Origin: Vreelandella venusta
GTDB lineage: Bacteria > Pseudomonadota > Gammaproteobacteria > Pseudomonadales > Halomonadaceae
DNA: 64,000 nucleotides
Direction: 5' to 3'
Assembly: GCF_007989605.1 (NCBI RefSeq)
Contig: NZ_BJUL01000012.1
Span: 47,858-111,857, forward strand
Shown: positions 39,301 through 46,835 of the stretch, in pieces
Position numbering within the stretch: the stretch's first letter is position 1
Layout: every line of letters starts with the position of its first letter
Position numbers and translations under genes: made by a program
The notes under the pieces: generated by a model
What the model was told of the DNA's origin: nothing
Database searches by the model: none
The model's input: only the letters and a program-made list of their open reading frames with translations

Positions 39301-41559
39301 CTACGCGAGCGTTTGCGGGTCAATGTCGATTGACCAACGGACTTTGCGCGCCTCACGATTGGCCTCTAACCACTGTACCAGCCAGTTAGCGGCGGTATGG
39401 CGCTGGCTACGTTTGTCTGCTGCCAGCATGATATGCACATGATAACGGTTTTGTCGGCGCTCCATGGGAGCTGGAACGGGGCCCAAACAGCGCACCGGCA
39501 GTTTTACAATTGTTAACCATTGGCGGAGCGCTTGAGCAGCCTGCTGGCCCAATGCGGTGGCGGCTTGCTCATGGGGGCTTTCAATGCGTAGCAAGGCCAT
39601 AAAGCAAAAAGGCGGCAGCATTGCGAGGCGGCGCTCTTCCAAAAGGCTGCGGGCGAGTGCGCCATAACCGTGCTCCGCAAGTTGGCCCAAGTGCGGGTCA
39701 TCTGGATGCAGCGTTTGCACCAGTACTCGCCCAGGATGAGCGGCACGCCCTGCGCGGCCGGCGACCTGTTCCAGTAACTGCGCGCTGTGTTCTAACGAGC
39801 GAAAATCAGCAGCGTAAAGCCCCCCGTCGGCATTAACGACGACCACCAGCGTGACATGGGGCAGGTGGTGGCCTTTTGCCAGCATCTGGGTGCCAACAAG
39901 CAAGCATGGTTCGCCTCGCTGAATCTCTTTGAGTATCTGCTCAAAACTCTCTTTTTTACGCGTACTGTCGCGGTCAATTCGATGAACGGTGACGCTTGGG
40001 AACAATCCCTGCAATGTCTCTTCCGTTCGTTCGGTGCCGCTGCCCAGAGCGCGCAGGTCGCCGCTGCCACACTCGGGGCAAGCGTCTGGTAGTGCGCGCC
40101 GACTATCGCAATGGTGGCAGGCCAAAAGAGCAGGCTGACGGTGCAGCGTCATGCGTGAGTCGCACTGCCCGCACTCAGCGATCCAGCCACAGCTATGGCA
40201 AGCCAGCGTTGGCGCGAACCCCCGTCGGTTAATAAAAACCAGCGCCTGCTTGCCTGACGTTAAAGTGTTTTTGATAGCGGTGATGGCGCTGGGCAGAAGC
40301 CCGCCTTGGCGTCGCTGATGGCGTAGGTCGATCAACTCAAGCTTGGCTGGCGGGTGCCGACTGGGGCGTTGGGTGAGGCGTAGATGACGGTAGTGGCCGG
40401 AAAGCGCTTGCTGCAAACTCTCAAAAGAAGGTGTGGCGCTGCCTAACAGCAGGGGGATATTGTGGTAATGCGCCCTGGCAACGGCTAAGTCCCGGGCGTG
40501 ATAGCGAAGCCCGTCGTGCTGTTTATAGGAGCCATCATGCTCCTCGTCGACGATAATGGCGCCTGGGTTTTTGAGTGGCGTGAAAATAGCCGAACGGGTG
40601 CCGATAATGACTAGCGCGCGGCCATTGGCTGCGGCTTCCCATACATCCAAGCGCTCCAGGTCGGTAAGCCCTGAGTGTAGCGCCACTACCGGTACCCTAA
40701 AGCGGCTTTTAAAGCGTGCCAGGGTTTGAGGTGTGAGGCCTATTTCTGGCACCAGTACCAGGGACTGCTTGCCCTTAGCGGCAAGGGCTTCAATTAGCTG
40801 AAGGTAGATTTCGGTTTTACCACTACCGGTCACGCCTTCAAGTAGGCAGGGGTGGTAGCTTTCGAGCTTTTCATGCAGTGCGGCAAGTGCCGAGGCCTGC
40901 TCTCTGTTTAGCGCAAGTGATGGTGAGGCCAGCAGATTGCCGCCAGCGGGCGGTGTGGCGGTTAGCGTGGTTTCCTGGGCACGGGCGAAGCCCTTTTTTT
41001 GCAAGGCTAGCAGCTGTTCACGGGTGAAACCGTGAGCAGTGATGGCTCGACCAGCGAGTCCGTGTGGATGCTGGCGCAGCAGGGCATACAGCTCAGCTTG
41101 TTTGGGTGCTCGCTGAAGTGCTAGGTCGTCTCCAGGTGATAGCGGTAGCCACAGGGTTTGTGTTCGTCCTCCTACCGGGTGGCCTTGGCGTAGCCTAGCA
41201 GGCATGGCCAGTTGCATCGTGTCGCCTAAGCTGTGCTGATAATAACGCGCAGCGAAATGGCATAGCCACTGCCAGTCGTTGGGCAGGGGAGCGTCATCAA
41301 GCACCTCGCTAATGGCGCGCAGCTTCTCATGGGGAAGCTCGCTGCCATTGGCAAGCTCTGCCACCACGCCGACCACTTCTCTGCGGCCAAAGGGGACGCG
41401 CACTCTTAGGCCTACCTGCCAGCCACAAGCGGGTGGCTGGCGTATTGGTAAATAGTCAAATAAACGCCGCAGCGGTGATGGTAGAGCGACTTTTAGCACT
41501 TGAAAAGATGCTGAGGAAGCGCTTTGAGGGCGTGCCTGGTTAGAAACAGAGTCGGACAA
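39301..41559 (-). CDS. priA: Primosomal replication helicase PriA
   Basis: 752 aa from TTG 41559, which has GGAGG four bases upstream. The open frame continues to 41703, but that would run through the rpmE promoter and leader; a GTG at 41499 gives a family-like N-terminus but has no ribosome-binding site. Walker A GVTGSGKTEIYLQLIEAL near residue 250, DEEH box IIVDEEHDGSYKQHDGLRYH near residue 345, and the zinc-binding insertion of four Cys pairs (CHSCG, CGQC, CHHC, CPECG, about residues 460-510) are all present. It restarts stalled replication forks. Divergent from rpmE, as in many gammaproteobacteria. Confidence 0.93.
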   Translation of the reverse strand: MSDSVSNQARPQSASSASFQVLKVALPSPLRRLFDYLPIRQPPACGWQVGLRVRVPFGRREVVGVVAELANGSELPHEKLRAISEVLDDAPLPNDWQWLCHFAARYYQHSLGDTMQLAMPARLRQGHPVGGRTQTLWLPLSPGDDLALQRAPKQAELYALLRQHPHGLAGRAITAHGFTREQLLALQKKGFARAQETTLTATPPAGGNLLASPSLALNREQASALAALHEKLESYHPCLLEGVTGSGKTEIYLQLIEALAAKGKQSLVLVPEIGLTPQTLARFKSRFRVPVVALHSGLTDLERLDVWEAAANGRALVIIGTRSAIFTPLKNPGAIIVDEEHDGSYKQHDGLRYHARDLAVARAHYHNIPLLLGSATPSFESLQQALSGHYRHLRLTQRPSRHPPAKLELIDLRHQRRQGGLLPSAITAIKNTLTSGKQALVFINRRGFAPTLACHSCGWIAECGQCDSRMTLHRQPALLACHHCDSRRALPDACPECGSGDLRALGSGTERTEETLQGLFPSVTVHRIDRDSTRKKESFEQILKEIQRGEPCLLVGTQMLAKGHHLPHVTLVVVVNADGGLYAADFRSLEHSAQLLEQVAGRAGRAAHPGRVLVQTLHPDDPHLGQLAEHGYGALARSLLEERRLAMLPPFCFMALLRIESPHEQAATALGQQAAQALRQWLTIVKLPVRCLGPVPAPMERRQNRYHVHIMLAADKRSQRHTAANWLVQWLEANREARKVRWSIDIDPQTLA

Positions 41560-41588
41560 TTGGCCTCCGGCGTTTAGTTTGCTAGAAT
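41560..41588 (+). promoter_or_regulatory. Candidate sigma-70 promoter of rpmE
   Basis: TTGGCC (41560-41565), 17-bp spacer, TAGAAT (41583-41588) with an extended -10 TG one base upstream. It overlaps the ribosome-binding site of divergent priA. Confidence 0.6.
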
Positions 41589-41649
41589 GCTCGGCCGCTC
41601 TGAATCTATAGAATGGAGCGGGTAACCGGTTAGCAGTTTTTTCAAACCC

Positions 41650-41687
41650 GTATGCGGTGCCTGGCAATGGATCAGGTGGCGGCATAC
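41650..41687 (+). promoter_or_regulatory. Leader hairpin upstream of rpmE
   Basis: GTATGC (41650-41655) pairs with GCATAC (41682-41687), enclosing CCTG/CAGG (41660-41663/41673-41676). The hairpin ends a few bases before the rpmE ribosome-binding site. Autogenous control of bL31 through its mRNA leader has been described in E. coli; this is a candidate equivalent. Confidence 0.5.
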
Positions 41688-41704
41688 AGCTCATGAGGCT
41701 CAAG

Positions 41705-41920
41705 ATGAAACAAGGTATCCACCCGAATTACAACACGGTCACCGCTAGCTGTTCTTGCGGTGCAAGCTTCCAGGTTGGTTCTACCTCTGGTCAGGACTTC
41801 TCTCTGGACGTGTGCTCCAACTGCCACCCGTTCTACACTGGTAAGCAGAAGCAAGCGACCACTGGTGGCCGTGTAGAACGCTTTAACAAGCGTTTCGGCG
41901 CTGCCGTTAAGCGCGGCTAA
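41705..41920 (+). CDS. rpmE: 50S ribosomal protein bL31
   Basis: 71 aa, starting [19 protein letters not shown]. It is the zinc-binding (C+) form: CSCG near residue 16 and CSNC near residue 37 supply the cysteines. It forms part of inter-subunit bridge B1b. The ATG at 41705 has GAGG six bases upstream. It is a single-gene unit with its own promoter, leader hairpin and terminator. Confidence 0.98.
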   Translation: MKQGIHPNYNTVTASCSCGASFQVGSTSGQDFSLDVCSNCHPFYTGKQKQATTGGRVERFNKRFGAAVKRG

Positions 41921-41941
41921 TCCTAACGGATTTGCGCTGCT

Positions 41942-41995
41942 GCAAACACACAATGTGTTTGCAATATAAGCCCACGCTACGGCGTGGGCTTTTTA
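41942..41995 (+). terminator. Tandem hairpins terminating rpmE
   Basis: First hairpin GCAAACACA / TGTGTTTGC with a 3-nt loop (41942-41962). Second: AAGCCCACGC / GCGTGGGCTT with a TACG loop (41968-41991), followed by a T run. The second is the intrinsic terminator. Confidence 0.88.
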
Positions 41996-42396
41996 TTCTC
42001 AGAGGCACGCTTTTTCCATTCCCTTCTTAACCTGATGGGCCTTTGAGGTCTTATTCTACCAAGTAATGATGCATCCATGGATGCTTCTAGCAGATGCTTT
42101 AAGTAGATACTTTTCCACAGCCGCTTCTACACAAGCAGGCCTGTGGAAAAATTTGGTTTTTTATAATTTTTAATGGAATTTATTTTCATAAATGCCGCAT
42201 TGCATCAATAAGTAAACCTTTATGGCTGTTGAGCTTATTTATAAGTTGCAGTAAATGGTGTTGAAAAGTTACGAACATGTTGGAAATAGGAATGAAACAA
42301 CTGTTTTTCTGCAAAGTTTACTACGTGCTTGAGACGCATGAGTTTTTTCTATATTCTGAAGCAACTTTTCTACTTTAGGCTGATTGGACCTTGACC
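41996..42396. other. Gene-free region upstream of maeB with palindromes and DnaA-box-like repeats
   Basis: About 400 bp, A/T-rich, no ORF supported. It holds a 14-bp perfect palindrome GCATCCATGGATGC (42071-42084) and a 10-bp inverted pair TTTTCCACAG (42111-42120) / CTGTGGAAAA (42141-42150). Both arms of that pair fit the DnaA-box consensus TTWTNCACA. The right part presumably carries the maeB promoter; none was assigned with confidence. Confidence 0.6.
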
Positions 42397-43668
42397 ATGA
42401 TGGATGCAAATAAGCAAGCGGCTTTGGATTATCACGCTAAACCGATTCCCGGTAAGCTATCTGTGGAGTTAACTAAACCCACGGCTACCGCGCGTGATCT
42501 GGCGCTGGCGTATAGTCCTGGCGTTGCTGAGCCGGTTCGCGAAATCGCCCGTGAGGCGGAAAATGCGTATCGCTACACTGGTAAAGGAAATCTGGTCGCT
42601 GTCATTTCTGACGGAACTGCCATTTTAGGCCTTGGTAACCTTGGTCCGCTGGCCAGTAAGCCGGTTATGGAAGGTAAGGGCGTACTGTTTAAGTGCTTTG
42701 CAGGCATTAACTCAGTTGATATTGAAGTGGATGCTGAAAGCCCACAGGCGTTTATCGATACGGTGGCGCGTATTGCGGATACCTGGGGCGGCATTAACCT
42801 GGAAGATATCAAAGCCCCCGAGTGCTTTGAAATCGAAAAAGCCTTGATTGATCGTTGCAGTATTCCAGTATTTCATGATGATCAGCATGGTACGGCCATT
42901 GTGACCGCTGCCGGTATGCTTAATGCGCTGGATATTGCCAATAAGCGTATTGAAGATGTGAAGATTGTCTGCATGGGCGCGGGGGCAGCGGCAATTGCCT
43001 GCATGCGTTTGCTAGTGTCGTGTGGCGCTAGTAAAAAGAATTTGGTGATGCTTGATCGTCGCGGTGTTATTCACGCTGATCGCGATGGCATTAACGAGTA
43101 TAAAGCTGAATTCGCCCGCCATACCAATATGCGCACGCTAGACGATGCCATCGACGGCGCTGATGTGTTTATTGGTCTTTCAGGTCCAGGGCTGCTTTCT
43201 GCCGAGCAAGTGAAAAAAATGGCCGCAGACCCAGTTATTTTCGCCTGTACTAACCCTGATCCGGAAATCCACCCGGCTGTGGCCCGCGAGGCACGTCCGG
43301 ATGTGATTATGGCCACTGGCCGTTCGGACTTTCCTAATCAGGTAAATAACGTATTAGGTTTCCCGTTTATTTTCCGAGGTGCTTTGGATGTTCGGGCGAC
43401 ACGTATCAATGAGGCCATGAAGCTGGCTGCTGTCCACGCTTTGAAGGATCTGGCTCGAGAGCCGGTACCCCAGGAAGTCTTAGACGCCTATGAGCGTACT
43501 GAGATGAGTTTTGGGCGTGAGTACATTATCCCGACACCGGTCGACATTCGCCTGCTTGAGCGAGTTTCTTCGGCGGTGGCTCAGGCTGCAGTCGATTCAG
43601 GTGTGGCGCGTAAGCCTTATCCGGCGCACTATCCGCTCAAAACGGTTAATGACGTTTACGGCGCGTAA
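42397..43668 (+). CDS. maeB: Malic enzyme (oxaloacetate-decarboxylating), short form
   Basis: 423 aa from ATG 42397 (an adjacent ATG at 42400 is equivalent). It decarboxylates malate to pyruvate with NAD(P)+. The N-terminal malic domain shows DLALAYSPGVAEPVREIA near residue 35 and the catalytic Lys in LGNLGPLASKPVMEGKGVLF. The metal site is in NLEDIKAPECFEIEKAL and FHDDQHGTAI, and the Rossmann motif in MGAGAAAIACMRLL near residue 195. It lacks the C-terminal phosphotransacetylase-like domain of E. coli MaeB (759 aa), like the short form in many Proteobacteria. Cofactor specificity is not settled from the sequence. Confidence 0.94.
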   Translation: MMDANKQAALDYHAKPIPGKLSVELTKPTATARDLALAYSPGVAEPVREIAREAENAYRYTGKGNLVAVISDGTAILGLGNLGPLASKPVMEGKGVLFKCFAGINSVDIEVDAESPQAFIDTVARIADTWGGINLEDIKAPECFEIEKALIDRCSIPVFHDDQHGTAIVTAAGMLNALDIANKRIEDVKIVCMGAGAAAIACMRLLVSCGASKKNLVMLDRRGVIHADRDGINEYKAEFARHTNMRTLDDAIDGADVFIGLSGPGLLSAEQVKKMAADPVIFACTNPDPEIHPAVAREARPDVIMATGRSDFPNQVNNVLGFPFIFRGALDVRATRINEAMKLAAVHALKDLAREPVPQEVLDAYERTEMSFGREYIIPTPVDIRLLERVSSAVAQAAVDSGVARKPYPAHYPLKTVNDVYGA

Positions 43669-43696
43669 ACGGTACTGCGCAGGTTGATGTAACCTC

Positions 43697-43721
43697 CAAC
43701 GCCCGCTGATAGCGGGCGTTG
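43697..43721. terminator. Bidirectional terminator between maeB and tesB
   Basis: 11-bp perfect stem CAACGCCCGCT / AGCGGGCGTTG with a GAT loop, followed on the plus strand by GTGTTTTTG. Confidence 0.85.
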
Positions 43722-43752
43722 GTGTTTTTGCCAGTCGCTTGATTGGTGCGCT

Positions 43753-44577
43753 TTAGTGCTGTTGCGGGTAACGCACCAGTCCTTCTTGAGCGGTAGATGC
43801 CACCAAGCGACCGTCGCGTCGGTAAATATGCCCGCGTGCCAGACCGCGGGCGCCGCCAGCCCAGGGAGAGTCAATCACGTAAAGTAACCAGTCATCCAGG
43901 CGGGTATCTTCGTGCAGCCACAGCGCATGGTCTAGGCTGGCGATGCGCAGTTTAGGATCGGTAAACTTGATGCCGTGAGGGATCAACCCGGTTGTTAGTA
44001 GATTGAAATCCGATACGTAGGAAAGCAAGTGGCGATGCAGGGCTGGATCATCGGGCAGCGTTCCGCCCGCTAGGCGAAACCATAGGCACTGGCCTGCAGG
44101 CGAGGCATTGTCTGGATTGCCTTTTAAATGCAGAAACTCGATAGGATGACCTGGAAAGCGCGCGTGCTTGACATCCCCGCTGTCGATTAACGCTTCTGGC
44201 GTAGGTACGTGTGGCATGGCGCGCTGATGGCTAATGCTCTCTTCGGCGCTTTGAAACGAGGCGCTACAGAAGAAGATCGGGCGCCCTTTTTGAATAGCGG
44301 TCACGCGTCGAGTCGTAAAGCTACCGCCATCGCGAATGGTATCTACTTGGTAGACGACCGGGCGATGAGGGTCGCCGGGACGCAGAAAATAGCCATGTTG
44401 TGAGTGTGGGCGACGATCTTCGGGCACGGTGCGAGCCGCAGCTGCTAATGCTTGGCCTAATACTTGGCCGCCGTAGAGCTGCGGGAAGCCGAGGTCTTGG
44501 CTTTGGCCACGAAATAGCGTCTCTTCAAGTGTTTCCAGCTCTAGTAAGCTTACCAGTAACTTCAGCGCATCGTTCAT
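43753..44577 (-). CDS. tesB: Acyl-CoA thioesterase II
   Basis: 274 aa, double-hotdog enzyme hydrolysing medium- and long-chain acyl-CoAs. N-terminal hotdog: LEETLFRGQSQDLGFPQLYG and the substrate-loop GGSFTTRRVTAIQKGRPIFF near residue 85. C-terminal hotdog: catalytic Asp in ASLDHALWLHED near residue 212, Ser/Thr and Gln in the later DSPWAGGARGLARGHIYRRD segment. It ends near the shared terminator with maeB and is divergent from tadA. Confidence 0.95.
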   Translation of the reverse strand: MNDALKLLVSLLELETLEETLFRGQSQDLGFPQLYGGQVLGQALAAAARTVPEDRRPHSQHGYFLRPGDPHRPVVYQVDTIRDGGSFTTRRVTAIQKGRPIFFCSASFQSAEESISHQRAMPHVPTPEALIDSGDVKHARFPGHPIEFLHLKGNPDNASPAGQCLWFRLAGGTLPDDPALHRHLLSYVSDFNLLTTGLIPHGIKFTDPKLRIASLDHALWLHEDTRLDDWLLYVIDSPWAGGARGLARGHIYRRDGRLVASTAQEGLVRYPQQH

Positions 44578-44684
44578 TCTCGGTATCCTTAGTGCTGTCC
44601 GTTTGGCCGCTAATGTTTGCCGAAGTAGCTATGCGGCTATGGCACAATTAAAACGATCGTTTTGCTACCTTAGCGGAGTTTGCC

Positions 44685-45140
44685 TTGATACGCAGCGACG
44701 AATTTTACATGCACCGAGCGCTTGACCAGGCACACCTTGCCTTTAAAGAGGGCGAGGTGCCGGTGGGCGCCGTAGTGGTGGATGCTTTGGGAACCATTAT
44801 AGGAGCAGGGCGAAACTCATCGGTAGCTAGCTGCGATCCTAGCGGCCACGCGGAAATTTGCGCGCTGAGAGCAGCGGGACAGCAATTAGCTAACTACCGT
44901 TTAGAGGGCTGCACACTCTTTGTGACGCTTGAGCCGTGCATGATGTGTGCGGGTGCCATGGTCCATGCCCGTCTAACACGCTTGGTATATGGTGCGGCAG
45001 AGCCGCGCACCGGGATGGTCGAATCAAAAGCTAACCTGCTTGCTCAGCCGTGGTTCAATCATCAAGTGGTCGTCACTAGTGGCGTGCTGGCAGCGCCGGC
45101 AAAAAAGTTGCTAAAACAGTTTTTTGCTACGAAACGCTAG
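44685..45140 (+). CDS. tadA: tRNA-specific adenosine deaminase (A34 to inosine)
   Basis: 151 aa. It converts adenosine 34 of tRNA-Arg(ACG) to inosine. The zinc-deaminase motifs GHAEICALRAAG (His ligand and catalytic Glu near residue 56) and PCMMCAGAMVHAR (two Cys ligands near residue 86) are intact. The start is TTG 44685 with GGAG six bases upstream; it is needed to include the family N-terminal helix, since the first ATG falls eight codons later. Confidence 0.95.
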   Translation: MIRSDEFYMHRALDQAHLAFKEGEVPVGAVVVDALGTIIGAGRNSSVASCDPSGHAEICALRAAGQQLANYRLEGCTLFVTLEPCMMCAGAMVHARLTRLVYGAAEPRTGMVESKANLLAQPWFNHQVVVTSGVLAAPAKKLLKQFFATKR

Positions 45141-45189
45141 CCCGCGACTATCGCCAACGAGTGGCGGCGTTGGGGGTAGCCGTCGATCA

Positions 45190-46653
45190 TTATTCCACGG
45201 GAGGAATAATATCAAAAAGTAACAGAGGCTCCTCGCTTACCAGCGTTTGTCCCAGCTGAAAAAACTGCTGGCGACTGCGTTCGACGTACTCAATCATCTC
45301 GTAGTAGCGGCGAATGTTGCGTACATAGATCACAGGCTCACCGCCGCGTGCATAGCCATGACGAGTTTGGCTATGCCACTCCCGTTGCTGAAGTAAGGGC
45401 AGCGCTGCACGGACATCTTGCCAGCTGTCTGGATTGCCACCGCGCATTTCGGCGATATTGCGGGCATCGTATAGGTGCCCGAGTCCTACGTTATAGGCTG
45501 CCATTGCCATGTAAAGCCGGTCATTGCCGACAATGCTTTCTGGCAGACGGTCTTTAATACTGCGTAAATAGCGGGCGCCGCCGTCAATGCTCTGAGCAGG
45601 ATTGGTGCGGTCAGCGACACCCATCTCGCTGGCGGTTGGGTTGGTGAGCATCATTAGGCCGCGCACCCCGGTGGGAGATACTGCGTTAGGGTCCCAGTGA
45701 GATTCCTGATAGCCCACGGCAGCCAGCAGTTTCCAGTCAAACCCCGTGTCTCGAGCCGCCTTTTTGAAAAGCTCGGTATAGGCTGGCAGACGTTCATCAA
45801 GGTGGGCTAAAAACGTGCGTGTTCCCACGTACTCCAAATAATCGTCATGGCCAAAGTAACGGCTAACCAGTTGCTCCAGCGTGCCATTTTCCTGCAGTTC
45901 TTGAAGAAACTGATTGGCAGCTTCCAATAGCCCCAGCCCGCGCCCGCTAGGTACCGCCCAGGCTAACGATAGCGGCTCTCCCAAAAAGAAACCGCGCTCG
46001 ACGTTAGGAAAAAAAAGCCGATTGAGGCGAAACTGATGATCAAAAATAATCGCAGCATCCAGCGTGCCGTTTTCCACCTGGGCTAACAGTTCTGCTACTT
46101 CTAGCTCGTGAGACTCTTTCCAGCTTAAGCTAGGGTAGTCGCGTTGAAGGGCGAGAAGTGCTTGGCTGGTACCTGCTTCGCTAAGCGTGCCTAACTCTAA
46201 GCCAACTAAATTTTTTGGCTCGTCTATGTTGTTCAAGCCGCGACGATAAACCACCAGTGGCTGCATTTGGATAATCGAGCGGGTGTAATGAATGCCTGGT
46301 GAATCTGGCAGCAAGGGCAGCGCTGCGGCACCTAGGTCTCCTTGTTCTCGTACGGCAGGTAGCACGCTTTCAGGATGGTGGCTTGTATTGAGATTTAAGC
46401 TAACTCCTAAGTGGTCAGCAAACCGATGCATCAGCTCATATTCAAAGCCAGTGGGGCCTTGGCGGCCTTCATAGTAAGTAGTTGGTGTGTTGCGGGTATG
46501 AATAGTAATAAAGTCTTTCGCGATGATCTGAGCGAGGTGTTCACCTTGCGGTATCGGTGTGGCACGCGGAATTAACGCTAAGAAAAGCGTAACAATAACT
46601 GCAAAATAGGCGCGATAACGCGTTATAAAATGTCGGCAAATCAACGGCAGCAT
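45190..46653 (-). CDS. mltF: Membrane-bound lytic murein transglycosylase F
   Basis: 487 aa. An N-terminal signal/anchor (about residues 13-32) precedes a periplasmic substrate-binding-protein-like domain (about residues 45-270), then an SLT lysozyme-like domain with the catalytic Glu at about residue 314 in LLAAVGYQESHWDPNAVSPTG, followed by GVRGLMMLTNPTASEMG and MAMAAYNVGLGHLYDA. It cleaves glycan strands, forming 1,6-anhydro ends. No lipobox cysteine was seen at the N-terminus, so attachment may be by the uncleaved helix. It is divergent from purL. Confidence 0.94.
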   Translation of the reverse strand: MLPLICRHFITRYRAYFAVIVTLFLALIPRATPIPQGEHLAQIIAKDFITIHTRNTPTTYYEGRQGPTGFEYELMHRFADHLGVSLNLNTSHHPESVLPAVREQGDLGAAALPLLPDSPGIHYTRSIIQMQPLVVYRRGLNNIDEPKNLVGLELGTLSEAGTSQALLALQRDYPSLSWKESHELEVAELLAQVENGTLDAAIIFDHQFRLNRLFFPNVERGFFLGEPLSLAWAVPSGRGLGLLEAANQFLQELQENGTLEQLVSRYFGHDDYLEYVGTRTFLAHLDERLPAYTELFKKAARDTGFDWKLLAAVGYQESHWDPNAVSPTGVRGLMMLTNPTASEMGVADRTNPAQSIDGGARYLRSIKDRLPESIVGNDRLYMAMAAYNVGLGHLYDARNIAEMRGGNPDSWQDVRAALPLLQQREWHSQTRHGYARGGEPVIYVRNIRRYYEMIEYVERSRQQFFQLGQTLVSEEPLLLFDIIPPVE

Positions 46654-46773
46654 GGCGTCTTGTCGGCATGAAACAAGCTGCCACGATACCCAGCCTGAGA
46701 GATGCTGTCACCTTGTTGATTTCGTGTGGGCGCCGCTTTCCAGTATCATAGTGCCTATTAGTGTCATTAAAGA

Positions 46774-46790
46774 GGGCCGCGCTGCGGCCC
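46774..46790 (+). promoter_or_regulatory. Hairpin in the purL leader
   Basis: GGGCCGC / GCGGCCC with a 3-nt loop, about 45 bp before the purL start. No PurR-type operator was recognised nearby. It could be a leader structure or part of a repressor site. Confidence 0.4.
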
Positions 46791-46835
46791 ACTGATTTCC
46801 CGCACGAACTCTTCCTGCTTTAGAGGCTCCCAGAT

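Noticed and set aside
41560..41703. N-terminal extension of PriA up to 41703
   Set aside because: Would cross the rpmE promoter and leader and add 48 residues unlike any PriA N-terminus.
46654..46835. PurR operator before purL
   Set aside because: No match to the ACGCAAACGTTTGCGT-type site was found; only a GC hairpin is present.
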